From assembly GCA_947626005.1 (NCBI GenBank), contig CANQQM010000012.1:1-33697 (forward strand): a DNA stretch of 33,697 nt, in the 5' to 3' direction. The notes below the pieces were generated by a model, which saw only the letters and a program-made list of their open reading frames with translations, was not told the DNA's origin and searched no databases. This document shows positions 15,268-24,600 of the stretch, piece after piece (within the stretch, counting starts at the first letter, position 1; every line of letters starts with the position of its first letter). Made by a program: the position numbers and the translations under genes. The stretch is from an uncultured Clostridia bacterium. Lineage in GTDB: Bacteria; Bacillota; Clostridia; Christensenellales; Borkfalkiaceae.

Positions 15268-16493
15268 AACGCCCAATTTCCGTTTTTGAAGATGGGCACG
15301 CGCGCTCCCGTCTTGGTGACGCCGACAATTTCGAGGTCCTTGCTCCCGATCATGAAATCGACGTGGATCATACTGTCGTTGATGCCCTTCTCGCGGATCT
15401 CGTCGAGGGTCATGTCCTCATAGCCGCGGAGGCATTCGTTGAAGCCCCTGCCGAGCGCCAGATGGCAGCTCGCGTTCTCGTCGAAGAGGGTGTTGTAATA
15501 GAGGATGCCCTGATTGTTGATGGGCGAATCGTAGGCGATGAGGGCGCATTCGCCGAGCATCTTCGCCCCTTCGTCCATCGAGATCATCTTTTCGAGCAGC
15601 GCCTGATTCTTCTTCGCCTTGACCTCGACGACCTTCCCGCCCTCGAAGCGCACGGAGAAGTCCTCGATGAGCTCCCCCTGATAGGAGAGCGGCTTGGTGG
15701 AGTAGACGATGCCCTCCGCATCCCCCGCCTTCGGGGAGATGAAGATCTCTTCGGAGGGAATGTTGGGGTTGAAGTAACACCCCTTCACCGTCTCCTCGCC
15801 CCCTCCGCAGAAGCGGCTGTCGGGAATGAGGCCGACCTTGAAGTCGGTCCCGTTCGAGGACTTGTATTCGAGCGAAACGAGCTTTAGCTTATTGAGATAG
15901 TCGCAGCGCGCCGCGAGCTCGTCGTTGTGGCGGAGCCATTCGCGCACGGGATCGGGCCCGTCTGCCCTCGACGCCTCGAGGATGCAGTCCCACAGCTTGT
16001 TGACGGCGGTATTGCCGAGTTTGAGGTCGGGGAACACCTTCTTCGCCCATGCCTCACCGGGGACGGCGGCGATGCACCACTGATATTTGTTCTCCATCGC
16101 GTCGCGGTAAGGCTTTATGACCTTCGAGCGTGCGCCGCGGACGGCGGTGAATTTCTCCTGATCCATCCCCTTGAGCCCGTCGGGATCGGCCGATTCGAGG
16201 TACAGCATCGCGGGGAGCGCGTTTTTACGATGTTCGAGCTTCTCGATCTCCCACTTGTCGAACGCCTCGAGCGTCTCCTGCTTCTGATACTTATAATGAA
16301 GAGGCGTAAGATTCTGATGCGCCCACTCGACGGTGACTTTCCCCGCCCCCGCGCGGTAGAGCTCTTCGACGACCATTTCGACGAATTCGGGCTGATCGAG
16401 CTCGGTCTGCACGATGACCCACTGGCCCTTGCGGACGTTGACGCCCGTCTTTGCAAGCAGTTTCGCATATCTGCGCAATTGCAACTTGTTCAT
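15264..16493 (-). CDS. M29 family aminopeptidase (AmpS/aminopeptidase T-like)
   Basis: Metal-dependent exopeptidase that removes N-terminal residues from peptides in the cytoplasm. The 409-residue product begins MNKLQLRRYAKLLAKTGVNV. The likely M29 metal ligands are seen in IPSEEIFISPKAGD (Glu), GECALI (Glu), NENASCHLALG-like (read DENASCHLALG, His) and SMIHVDFMIGS (His and Asp). The frame is open upstream to about 16967, but that part overlaps nrdG and is not protein-like. ATG 16493 has a clean GGAGGAAACAAA ribosome binding site, so I start there. It lies downstream of nrdDG with a hairpin between, so it is probably only partly coupled to them. Confidence 0.92.
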   Translation of the reverse strand: MNKLQLRRYAKLLAKTGVNVRKGQWVIVQTELDQPEFVEMVVEELYRAGAGKVTVEWAHQNLTPLHYKYQKQETLEAFDKWEIEKLEHRKNALPAMLYLESADPDGLKGMDQEKFTAVRGARSKVIKPYRDAMENKYQWCIAAVPGEAWAKKVFPDLKLGNTAVNKLWDCILEASRADGPDPVREWLRHNDELAARCDYLNKLKLVSLEYKSSNGTDFKVGLIPDSRFCGGGEETVKGCYFNPNIPSEEIFISPKAGDAEGIVYSTKPLSYQGELIEDFSVRFEGGKVVEVKAKKNQALLEKMISMDEGAKMLGECALIAYDSPINNQGILYYNTLFDENASCHLALGRGFNECLRGYEDMTLDEIREKGINDSMIHVDFMIGSKDLEIVGVTKTGARVPIFKNGNWAF

Positions 16494-16525
16494 TTTGTTT
16501 CCTCCGAAATTTCGTTTTATACGGT

Positions 16526-16550
16526 AAAACGCGCCACTTGGTAGCGTTTT
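16526..16550 (-). terminator. weak terminator-like hairpin between nrdG and the aminopeptidase gene
   Basis: AAAACGC and GCGTTTT arms (16526-16532 and 16544-16550) with an inner CCA/TGG pairing. The T run lies inside the stem on the minus strand, so termination may be partial. Confidence 0.4.
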
Positions 16551-16558
16551 TTCATATA

Positions 16559-17083
16559 TTATGTCAGAAATAGTACTATGTTTCCGCTCTTCAATGTCGC
16601 CTTCAGGTCGATCACGCGCTGGTTCGAAGAGCCGCGGAATTTGAGGCGGATATCCTTGAGCTCTTCGATAAAGGGCCCGTCGACGAGGACGTCGATCATC
16701 GAAAGAAGCGCCGACGTCGAGGCACAGTTCGCATGTTCTTCGAGCATCTTCCCCCCGCCGTAGGTGTAGCCCGTATAGCACCAGACCGTCTTTTGCGGGA
16801 AGCGCTCCTTGACTTTTTTCAAAAAGGGAACAAGCCCTTCTTGGTTGCTTGGCTCGAAGGGATCGCCGCCGAGAAGGCTCAGCCCCGCGATATAGTCGGG
16901 CGCAAGCGCCGAAAGAAGCTCCTCTTCGACTTCGGGCGTGAATGGTTTTCCGTAGTCGAAGTCCCACGCGACCTTATTGAAACAGTTCTTACAATGCCGC
17001 GTGCAACCCGAAACGAAGAGGGATACTCTTACTCCCTCTCCGTTGGCGATGTCTGTCTTTTTGATTTCGGCGATGTGCATCAT
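16559..17083 (-). CDS. nrdG: anaerobic ribonucleoside-triphosphate reductase activating protein
   Basis: Radical-SAM activase that installs the glycyl radical on NrdD. The 174-residue protein has Cys27-x3-Cys31-x2-Cys34 (SGCTRHCKNCFN) for the [4Fe-4S] cluster, and LLGGDPFEPSN and VWCYTGYT typical of the family. The start is ATG 17083, which overlaps the nrdD stop in an ATGA arrangement, a sign of translational coupling. An upstream in-frame ATG exists at 17155, but it lies inside nrdD and would add non-conserved sequence. Confidence 0.94.
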   Translation of the reverse strand: MMHIAEIKKTDIANGEGVRVSLFVSGCTRHCKNCFNKVAWDFDYGKPFTPEVEEELLSALAPDYIAGLSLLGGDPFEPSNQEGLVPFLKKVKERFPQKTVWCYTGYTYGGGKMLEEHANCASTSALLSMIDVLVDGPFIEELKDIRLKFRGSSNQRVIDLKATLKSGNIVLFLT

Positions 17084-19251
17084 AGATGCAGGACCCGATC
17101 TTTGATTTCCTGCGTTCTGCCTTGGTTCCAGTATTGCGTCCCGATGTAGCCGCACGTCCTCCGCGCGACGTTCATCTTGCTCTGATCGCGGTTATGGCAG
17201 TACGGGCACTCCCAAAGCAGCTTTCCGTCCTCCTCCACGATCGCGATCTCGCCGTCGTAGCCGCAAACCTGGCAATAGTCGCTCTTCGTGTTGAGTTCGG
17301 CGTACATGATATTGTCGTAGATGTATTGCATGACGGAGAGAACGGCGGGAATGTTGTCCTGCATGTTCGGGACCTCGACGTAGGAGATCGCCCCGCCCGG
17401 GGAGAGCTGCTGGAATTCGCTCTCGAATTTGAGCTTGGTGAACGCGTCGATCTTCTCCGTGACGTGCACGTGATAGCTGTTGGTGATGTAATTCTTGTCG
17501 GTGACGCCGGGGATGATGCCGAACCGCTTCTGAAGCGCCTTGGCAAACTTATACGTCGTGCTCTCGAGCGGGGTGCCGTAGAGGGAGAAGTCGATGTTGT
17601 GCGCCTTCTTCCACTCCTTGCACTTGTCGTTCATGTGCTGCATCACGGAGAGGGCGAAGGGCTTGGCTTCGGGATCGGTATGCGACTTGCCCGTCATGTA
17701 TTTGGTGCACTCATACAGCCCCGCATAGCCGAGGGAGATGGTGGAATACCCGCCGTAGAGGAGAGAATCGATGGTCTCCCCCTTCTTGAGGCGTGCGAGC
17801 GCGCCGTACTGCCAAAGAATGGGCGCCGCGTCCGAAAGCGTCCCCTTAAGGCGTTCGTGGCGGTACATGAGGGCGCGGTGGCAGAGTTCAAGCCGCTCGT
17901 CGAAGATCTTCCAGAATTCATCGAAATCGCCGCCCGACGAGAGCGCAACGTCGACGAGGTTGATCGTCACGACACCCTGATTGAATCTTCCGTAGTACTT
18001 CGGCTTTCCCTCCGCGTCGACGTAAGGAGTCAAAAAGCTCCTGCAGCCCATGCAGGTATAGCAGTGCCCTTCGCCGTTGCGGTCGACCTTGTACTCGAGC
18101 ATCTTCTTCTCGGAAATATAGTCGGGCACCATGCGCTTTGCCGTGCAGCGCGCCGCAAGCTCGGTGAGATACCAATACTTGCTGCCTTCGCGGACGTTGT
18201 CCTCTTCGAGGACATAGATGAGCTTGGGGAAAGCAGGCGTGACCCACACGCCCGACTCGTTCTTCACGCCCTGAATGCGCTGGCGAAGGGTCTCCTCGAT
18301 AATGAGCGCAAGGTCGCTCCGCTCCGCGTCGCTCCGCGCCTCGCCGAGGTACATAAAGACGGTGACAAAGGGCGCCTGTCCGTTGGTCGTAAGGAGGGTG
18401 ACGACCTGATATTGAATGGTCTGAATGCCCTTTCGGATCTCCTCGAGAAGGCGCTTCTCGGCGATGCGGTTGATGTGCGTCTCGTCGGTGATGCCGACTT
18501 CCGCAAGCTCCTCCGCGACGTCGGCACGGATCTTCTTTCTGCTGATCTCGACAAAGGGCGCAAGGTGGGTGAGCGAAATGCTCTGCCCGCCGTACTGGTT
18601 GGACGCGACCTGCGCGATGATCTGCGTCGCGATGTTGCACGCCGTCGAGAACGAATGCGGCTTCTCGATGAACGTCCCCGAAATGACCGTTCCGTTCTGG
18701 AGCATGTCCTCGAGGTTGACGAGGTCGCAATTGTGCATGTGCTGGGCAAAGTAGTCTGCGTCATGAAAATGGATGATCCCCGCGTCGTGCGCTTCGACGA
18801 TCTCGCGCGGCAGAAGGATCCTGCGGGTGATGTCTTTGGAGACTTCGCCCGCCATATAGTCGCGCTGAACGGAATTGACCGTCGGATTCTTGTTGGAGTT
18901 CTCCTGCTTGACCTCTTCGTTGTTGCACTCGATGAGGGTGAGGATACGGGCATCCGTCGTGTTCGAACGGCGAACGAGCGCGCGGTTGTAGCGGTAAGTG
19001 ATGTATTTGCGCGCAACGGCAAACGCCTTTTGGTCCATGATCTGATTTTCGACGAAATCCTGGACTTCTTCGACGCTCACAGCACGGTTGAGATCCCCTG
19101 CAAGTGCCATAACCCTGCGGGAGATCGTATCGATCTGTTCTTCGCTGAGGCGGTTGCCTTCGCTGACCTCGTTATTCGCTTTGCGGACCGCGTTGATGAT
19201 CTTCGTAATATCGAAAGAGACCTCTGCACCGTTCCGTTTGATGATTTTCAT
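17080..19251 (-). CDS. nrdD: anaerobic ribonucleoside-triphosphate reductase (class III)
   Basis: Oxygen-sensitive glycyl-radical enzyme that makes dNTPs from NTPs. The 723-residue protein begins with an ATP-cone (MKIIKRNGAEVSFDITKI) for allosteric control. The middle holds the catalytic cysteine region GHCYTCMGCRSF. The C-terminus has the zinc site C660-x2-C663 and C682-x2-C685 and the radical motif RRTCGYIGTQ with Gly701. Its length is usual. ATG 19251 follows an AAAGGAGCTGCC ribosome binding site. A perfect promoter and tandem NrdR boxes upstream place it under dNTP-responsive control. Confidence 0.97.
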   Translation of the reverse strand: MKIIKRNGAEVSFDITKIINAVRKANNEVSEGNRLSEEQIDTISRRVMALAGDLNRAVSVEEVQDFVENQIMDQKAFAVARKYITYRYNRALVRRSNTTDARILTLIECNNEEVKQENSNKNPTVNSVQRDYMAGEVSKDITRRILLPREIVEAHDAGIIHFHDADYFAQHMHNCDLVNLEDMLQNGTVISGTFIEKPHSFSTACNIATQIIAQVASNQYGGQSISLTHLAPFVEISRKKIRADVAEELAEVGITDETHINRIAEKRLLEEIRKGIQTIQYQVVTLLTTNGQAPFVTVFMYLGEARSDAERSDLALIIEETLRQRIQGVKNESGVWVTPAFPKLIYVLEEDNVREGSKYWYLTELAARCTAKRMVPDYISEKKMLEYKVDRNGEGHCYTCMGCRSFLTPYVDAEGKPKYYGRFNQGVVTINLVDVALSSGGDFDEFWKIFDERLELCHRALMYRHERLKGTLSDAAPILWQYGALARLKKGETIDSLLYGGYSTISLGYAGLYECTKYMTGKSHTDPEAKPFALSVMQHMNDKCKEWKKAHNIDFSLYGTPLESTTYKFAKALQKRFGIIPGVTDKNYITNSYHVHVTEKIDAFTKLKFESEFQQLSPGGAISYVEVPNMQDNIPAVLSVMQYIYDNIMYAELNTKSDYCQVCGYDGEIAIVEEDGKLLWECPYCHNRDQSKMNVARRTCGYIGTQYWNQGRTQEIKDRVLHL

Positions 19252-19296
19252 GGCAGCTCCTTTGTTCGATCTTTACACATTTTCCCGACTTGAGAG

Positions 19297-19325
19297 AAAA
19301 AAGCGCCCCCTCGCGAGGGAACGCT
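19297..19325 (-). promoter_or_regulatory. terminator-like hairpin overlapping the nrdD transcription start
   Basis: In the mRNA sense AGCGUUCCCUC and GAGGGGGCGCU (19325-19315 and 19312-19302) pair along 10-11 positions, with two G-U pairs, and are followed by six U (19302-19297). The nrdD promoter is expected to start near 19322, inside the 5' arm. Read-through from the 1-phosphofructokinase-like gene would make the full stem; the gene's own transcript would lack its outer pairs. Confidence 0.65.
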
Positions 19326-19328
19326 ATC

Positions 19329-19357
19329 ATTATACAATACGGCGGGAAATTTGTCAA
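19329..19357 (-). promoter_or_regulatory. perfect-consensus SigmaA promoter of nrdDG
   Basis: Minus strand TTGACA (19352-19357), 17-base spacer, TATAAT (19329-19334). Such a strong promoter normally needs a repressor; two NrdR boxes lie just upstream. Confidence 0.92.
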
Positions 19358-19364
19358 GGAATTT

Positions 19365-19412
19365 CCACTATATTTTGATTGAAAATTTTCTTAACACCAC
19401 TATATCTTGTGG
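19365..19412. promoter_or_regulatory. tandem NrdR boxes
   Basis: CCACTATATCTTGTGG (19397-19412) is close to the known 16-base NrdR box palindrome. A second, half-conserved box, CCACTATATTTTGATT, lies at 19365-19380. The boxes are separated by 16 bases, so centres are 32 bp or about three helical turns apart, the arrangement known for NrdR sites. The nearer box ends 8 bp from the -35 element. The nrdR gene itself is not in this window. Confidence 0.88.
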
Positions 19413-19536
19413 TTATGCGGTTTTTTGTCGATTTATCGCCGTGAAACACAAAGCGCAGAAAGTTACACGCGGCGTTTCGACAAATGTTAAAAATTCACAA
19501 ATGACACATCGCAATGTTCGCTGTCACAAATTCACA

Positions 19537-19584
19537 TTTTCGGGGGAAATCCCTCGGTGCGGATCGCTCCCCTTCCCCCGAAAA
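19537..19584. repeat. long stem-loop after the 1-phosphofructokinase-like gene
   Basis: TTTTCGGGGGAA (19537-19548) and TTCCCCCGAAAA (19573-19584) form a 12-base-pair stem with a 24-base loop, 28 bases after the stop at 19612. No T run follows on the minus strand, so it is not a classical terminator. The remaining 19413-19536 is AT-rich, with AATTCACA at 19492 and again at 19529, and no gene. Confidence 0.55.
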
Positions 19585-19611
19585 AATTTCCGAGGGGAAG
19601 CGGCTTCCGCC

Positions 19612-20535
19612 TTAAAATTCGGTGACTTCGAGGCTTTCGAAGATCTCTTCGTACTTCTTCTTGGTGAAGGAAATGGTGCCGAAGGTCGTGACGGTCGCGG
19701 TCCCCGCGGCAACGCCCGCACGGAGGATCTCGGGGAGCCCCGCGCCCTTCTGCATCATGGTTGCGGCGGCGGCGACCATGCCGTCCCCCGCGCCCACCGT
19801 CGAATTGACGGCGACGTTTATGCTCTTGCAATAGTAGTTCTTGGTGCCGTTCGTGATGATCGCCCCGTCCTTCCCGAGGGAGAGAAGCACCGTTTTGGCG
19901 CCGCGGTCGAGAAGTTCTCTGCACCCCGCGAGCATGGCGTCCCGATCGTTGAGTTCGCGGCCGAGCGTCTCTTCGAGTTCCTCGAGGTTGGGCTTCACGA
20001 GGTCGATGCCCGCCTCGAGCGCCGAGAAGAGCTTTGCGCCCTCGGTGTCCGCAATGCGGAGGGAACGGGGATCGACGGCGCGGAAGATCTCACGGTAGTA
20101 ACTTGCGTCGACGCCGCGGGGAAGTCCGCCCGAGATGACGGTCACATCCGAATGCGCCGAGAAATTCTGGATCATCTGCATGAGTTCGACGAGCTTATCC
20201 GCGCCGACCTGTTCGCCGACGTCGTTGATTTCTGTCAGCATGGACTTCTTATCGATGCACTTGTAGTTCTCGCGCACCCTGCCGCTGTTCCAGACGAAGG
20301 AGAACGGGACCCCTTCCCGATCGAGCGCACGCTCGAACATGGCGCCGTTCTCATTGTACATGAATCCGGTCGCCTGCACTTCCGCTCCGAGCCGCGCGAC
20401 GCCGATCGCCACATTGATCGCCTTTCCCGTGAACGAAAAGGTCTTGCTCTTGACGACGTTCACCTTCCCGACGTTCAGCGAATCGAGTTCGATCGTCACA
20501 TCGACGCTCGGGCTCATGCATACCGTTAAAATCAT
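19612..20535 (-). CDS. PfkB-family sugar kinase, 1-phosphofructokinase-like
   Basis: Probably phosphorylates fructose-1-phosphate (or tagatose-6-phosphate) at the cost of ATP. The 307-residue ribokinase-fold protein begins MILTVCMSPSVDVTIELDSL, as FruK/LacC proteins do. The glycine-rich motif reads GKAINVAIGVARLG, where relatives usually have GGKGINVA. The C-terminal anion-hole and base motif is STVGAGDGMVAA with the catalytic Asp. VKPNLEELEE is conserved. It lies 101 bases downstream of pfkA with no clear terminator, so it may share that transcript. No PTS gene or sugar regulator is next to it, so the substrate is left open. Confidence 0.85.
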   Translation of the reverse strand: MILTVCMSPSVDVTIELDSLNVGKVNVVKSKTFSFTGKAINVAIGVARLGAEVQATGFMYNENGAMFERALDREGVPFSFVWNSGRVRENYKCIDKKSMLTEINDVGEQVGADKLVELMQMIQNFSAHSDVTVISGGLPRGVDASYYREIFRAVDPRSLRIADTEGAKLFSALEAGIDLVKPNLEELEETLGRELNDRDAMLAGCRELLDRGAKTVLLSLGKDGAIITNGTKNYYCKSINVAVNSTVGAGDGMVAAAATMMQKGAGLPEILRAGVAAGTATVTTFGTISFTKKKYEEIFESLEVTEF

Positions 20536-20548
20536 ACTTCCCCCCTCT

Positions 20549-20561
20549 CCGCCAAAGGCGG
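20549..20561 (-). promoter_or_regulatory. leader hairpin just before the 1-phosphofructokinase-like gene
   Basis: CCGCC-UUU-GGCGG in the mRNA sense, ending 13 bases before ATG 20535 and touching the GAGGGGGG ribosome binding site. Same stem sequence and placement as the glgB leader hairpin. Confidence 0.45.
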
Positions 20562-20636
20562 CGGCGACCGAAAAGCGGCCGACCTATTCCTATTTATATA
20601 ATACAAGAATACCGAACCCGAAAACTGCGGTGAAGC

Positions 20637-21599
20637 TCACATCGAGATCATCTGCAGCGTCTCATAGAGTTCGTAGTTGAACTTCTTCTTCATCGAGACG
20701 GCTTCGATGATGTCCATATCGATGATCTCGTTCTTATGGATGCCGACGACGCGGTTGCCGATGCCGTCCTTGAGGAGCCGCACCGCCTTGTTGCCGAACT
20801 GCGCCGCAAGCATTCTGTCTGCCATCGAGGGCGAACCGCCCCGCTGGATGTGCCCGATGTTCGTGGCGCGGACGGAGTAGGTCGTCACTTCCTGAAGCTG
20901 CTTTGCGAACGCATCCGCGCTCGTCGCGCCCTCGGCGACGACGATGATGTTGGAGTGCTTGCCGTTTGCCCTCGAGCGGTTGATGCGCATGACGATGTCG
21001 TCCATGTCGTAGCTGATCTCGGGGACGACAATGATCTCCGCGCCCGAAGTGATCCCCGCGTAGAGGGCGATGTCGCCGCAGTGGCGGCCCATGACCTCGA
21101 CGACGGAAATGCGCTCATGCGAATTCATCGTGTCGCGCAGTTTATTGATGACTTCGAGGCAGGTATTGACCGCCGTGTCGAAGCCGAGCGTATAGTCGGT
21201 GTATTGGAGGTCGTTGTCGATGGTCCCGGGGATCCCGATCGTCGGGATGCCGTAGTCCTCCGTAAGGCACTTCGCCCCGCGGAAGGAACCGTCGCCGCCG
21301 ACGACGACAAGCCCTTCGATCCCCCTTCTTTCGAGCGTTGCGACCGCTTGTTTCTGCCCGTCCACCGTGAGCATTTCGAGACAGCGCGCCGTCCTCAGCA
21401 TCGTTCCGCCGCGCTGGACGATGTCGGAGACGCTGCGCATCTCCATGGGCATCATCCGATCCTCGATGAGCCCGGCGTAGCCGCGCTCGATCCCGTAGAC
21501 CTCCATCCCGTAATAGATCGCCGTGCGAACGATCGCGCGGATCGCGGCATTCATGCCGGGCGCGTCGCCGCCGCTCGTCAAAAGTCCAATCCTCTTCAT
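20637..21599 (-). CDS. pfkA: ATP-dependent 6-phosphofructokinase
   Basis: Commits fructose-6-phosphate to glycolysis. The 320-residue protein has LTSGGDAPGMNAAIRA at the N-terminus for ATP, GGDGSFRGA, and the catalytic GTIDND motif followed by LGFDTA. It also has MGRHCGDIAL and HIQRGGSPS, all typical of the bacterial allosteric enzyme. ATG 21599 is selected because an AGGAGG lies 7 bases upstream and the sequence begins MKRIGLLTSGG. It follows dnaE by 93 bases; a dnaE-pfkA order is known in Firmicutes. An extended -10 promoter in the gap may add its own transcript. Confidence 0.96.
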   Translation of the reverse strand: MKRIGLLTSGGDAPGMNAAIRAIVRTAIYYGMEVYGIERGYAGLIEDRMMPMEMRSVSDIVQRGGTMLRTARCLEMLTVDGQKQAVATLERRGIEGLVVVGGDGSFRGAKCLTEDYGIPTIGIPGTIDNDLQYTDYTLGFDTAVNTCLEVINKLRDTMNSHERISVVEVMGRHCGDIALYAGITSGAEIIVVPEISYDMDDIVMRINRSRANGKHSNIIVVAEGATSADAFAKQLQEVTTYSVRATNIGHIQRGGSPSMADRMLAAQFGNKAVRLLKDGIGNRVVGIHKNEIIDMDIIEAVSMKKKFNYELYETLQMISM

Positions 21600-21623
21600 A
21601 TGCAACCTCCTGCTTCGCGTTCC

Positions 21624-21632
21624 ATTATAACA
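21624..21632 (-). promoter_or_regulatory. extended -10 promoter before pfkA
   Basis: TGTTATAAT on the minus strand (TG plus a perfect TATAAT at 21624-21629). The -35 is poor (TTTTCT), which an extended -10 can tolerate. Confidence 0.55.
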
Positions 21633-21692
21633 GATATTTTTCAAAAAGAAAAGGGGTTTTTCCGTTTTTCTTCAGAACTTTTTTCTTTGGAT

Positions 21693-24600
21693 CTATACAA
21701 CCTTTATACATTCCGCGGGCAAGAAGGCGCGGAGCTCCGCATTCAGGGCGCGGTTGTTGTTGACGGAGAATTCAAACCGCTTCCCTCCGTGCAGGATTTT
21801 TGCCTTCATTTCGCCCGAATACTCCTGCACCATTTCGATGAGCTCGGCGAAATCCTCTTCGGAAAGTCCCCTCGCATCCACCCAGAGGACGCTCTCCTGC
21901 GGCTTTTCCTCTTTTTCCTCCGCTTCGAGGCGGTCGAGGGAGTCGAGGATGATGACGGGCATCTTCTCGGGAGAGATGTCGATCTTCCCCGTGACGCGGA
22001 CGACGGCGTCTTGCTTCAAAAAAGATCTTGCCTTTTCGTAGATCCGCGGGAAGGCAAGGCACTCGACGCTCCCGTATAGGTCCTCGACGGTGATGAACGC
22101 CATGAACGCCCCCGCTTTCGTCGCGACCTTCTTGATCCCCGCGACGATCCCGCCCATGCGGACGGCGTCGCCCGACTTGATCTGATGGTACGTCCTGTCC
22201 CCCGTCTCGTCGTCCACTTCGAAGTCGGCAAGCAGTCCGCAGTGGAAGTTGCTGTCCTTGAAGCGGCTTGCGTACGCCTCGAAGGGATGGCCGCTGACGT
22301 AGACGCCGAGCACTCCTTTCTCCTTGGAGAGCAGTTCGCCCGATTCCCACTCGGGGATGGCGGGAAATTCCGCTTTCGGCGCCTCCTCTTCGATGATATC
22401 CCCGAAGAGGGACATCTGCGCCCCGCTCTTCTGCTTATCCATGCCGGCGATGCGGCGCATGAGCTCCTCATAGACGGCTTCGTACTGGGAACGGTGCTTG
22501 CCCATGCTGTCGAACGCGCCGCCGAAGATGAGCGCCTCCACCATCCGTTTGTTGACAAATTTGGTGCACCGCATGAGGAAGTCGGAAAAATCCTTGAATC
22601 GGCCGTTTTGCTCCCTCTCCTCGATGACCCGCTCCATCGCGTCGATCCCGACGCCGCGGAGGGCGCAAAGCCCGAAGCGCAATCCGTCGCCCTGCACCGA
22701 AAAGTACGCCTTCGAGAGGTTGACGTCGGGCGGGTAGACGCGGATATTCTTCTCCTTCATGTAGACGACGTATTTTGCGATCTCGTCGATCTTGTCAATG
22801 CGGTTGTTGAGCACCCCCGCGAGGAATTCCTTCGGATAATACTTCTTGAGGTAGGCGGTCTGATAGGTGACGACCGCATACGCCGCCGCGTGCGACTTGT
22901 TGAAGGCGTAGGACGCAAAGCTCTCCATCTGGGCGAAGAGTTCGGCGGAGACTTCGGGCGGGATCCCGCGCGAGGCACAGCCGGGGATATTCCCGATGAT
23001 GGGCTCCCCTTCCTTGGTGTGCCCGATCACCTTTCCGAGGTCGCCGTAGATGAACTTGTCCTTCTGCTCCATCAGCTCGTTGAGGTGCTTCTTCGCCATC
23101 GCACGGCGGACGAGGTCGGCCTGTCCGAGGGAGTAGCCCGCAAGGCTCTGGAAGATCTGCATGACTTGTTCCTGATAGATGATGACGCCGTACGTCTTTT
23201 CGAGGATGGGCTTCAGGAGCGGCGTGAGATAGCGGATGCTCTTGGGGTTCGAACGGTTTTTGAGATAATCGGGAATAAATTCCATCGGCCCCGGGCGGTA
23301 GAGCGAAATGCCCGCGATGAGGTCCTCGAGGCAGGTCGGCTGGAGCTGTTTCATGAACCGCTTCATCCCCCCTTGCTCGAGCTGGAACACGGCGTCGGTG
23401 TCCCCTTCCGAGATGAGCTCGTACGCCTTCGGGTCGTTGCATTCCTGCCCGAACTCGATGCGCCGCCCCGTGTCCTCATAGATGTAGTCGCATGCCTTTT
23501 TGATATCGGTAAGCGTCGTGAGCGCGAGGAAGTCCATCTTCAGCATGCCGATGGACTCGACTTCCTTCATATCGAACTGCGTCGTGATGTCGTCGCCGTT
23601 GCGCGAGAGCGGGACGTTGTCCGCGATGGGCTTACTGCAGATGACGACGCCCGCCGCGTGCATGGAGGTGTTGCGGGGCATGCCTTCGAGCTTGAGCCCC
23701 ATGTCGATGACCCGCTTCAAGGTCTCGTCCGTCTCGTATGCTTCGATGAACTCGGGATTGCGCTTGCCTTCCTGATCGGCGAGCTTCTTTTGCGCCTCTT
23801 CGTAGTCGTCCGAATCGGGATCCGCCTCCTCGAGCGCCTGTCTGCACGCCTCGATGTTGAGCCCGAGAAGCTCCCGAATGGTCGATCGGCCGTCCATGAG
23901 CTTTGTCACGCGGTCGGTCTCCGCATAGGGAACGCGCATGACCCGCCCCACGTCCTTTATGACGGCGCGGGAGGCAAGCGTTCCGAAGGTGACGATCTGC
24001 GCGACGTTCTCGGGGTGATAGCGCCTTCTGACGTATTCGATGGTCTCCTCGCGGCGGGCCGTGCAGAAGTCGACGTCGAAGTCGGGCATGGAGACGCGGT
24101 CGGGATTCAAGAATCGTTCGAAGAGGAGGTCGTAGCGGAGCGGGTCGACGTTTGTAATTCCGATCGCATACGCGACGATGCTCCCGACGCCCGACCCTCT
24201 CCCGGGGCCGACGGGGATGTCGTTGAGGCGGGACCAGTTGATGTAGTCCCAGACGATGAGGAAATAATCGGCAAACCCCATCTTGATGATGATGCCGAGC
24301 TCGTATTCGGCGCGTTTTTTGATCTCTTCGGTCACTTCGGGATAGCGCGTCGGAAGGCGCTCCCAGGTGAGGCGGGTGAGGAATTCCGCCGAAGGCGTCC
24401 CGTCGTCTGCCTTGTAGAGCGGGATGAGCGACTTATCGTAATTGGGAACGCCGTTGTCCTTTAAGTCGAACGGCGTGTCTGTGTCGGAAACTTTATCGGC
24501 GATGACGCGGGTATTCGCGATCGCCTCGGGAAGATTGGGAAAGAGCGCCGCCATCTCGTCGCCCGACTTCATATAGAACTCGTGCGTCTGCATCTTCATG

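Noticed and set aside
16494-16967. N-terminal extension of the M29 aminopeptidase frame
   Set aside because: This part lies over nrdG in another frame, is Arg-rich and not family-like; a strong ribosome binding site supports ATG 16493.
19413-19536. DnaA boxes or small gene in the AT-rich stretch upstream of nrdD
   Set aside because: No TTATCCACA-like sequence and no ribosome binding site with a coding frame; only two AATTCACA direct repeats are seen.
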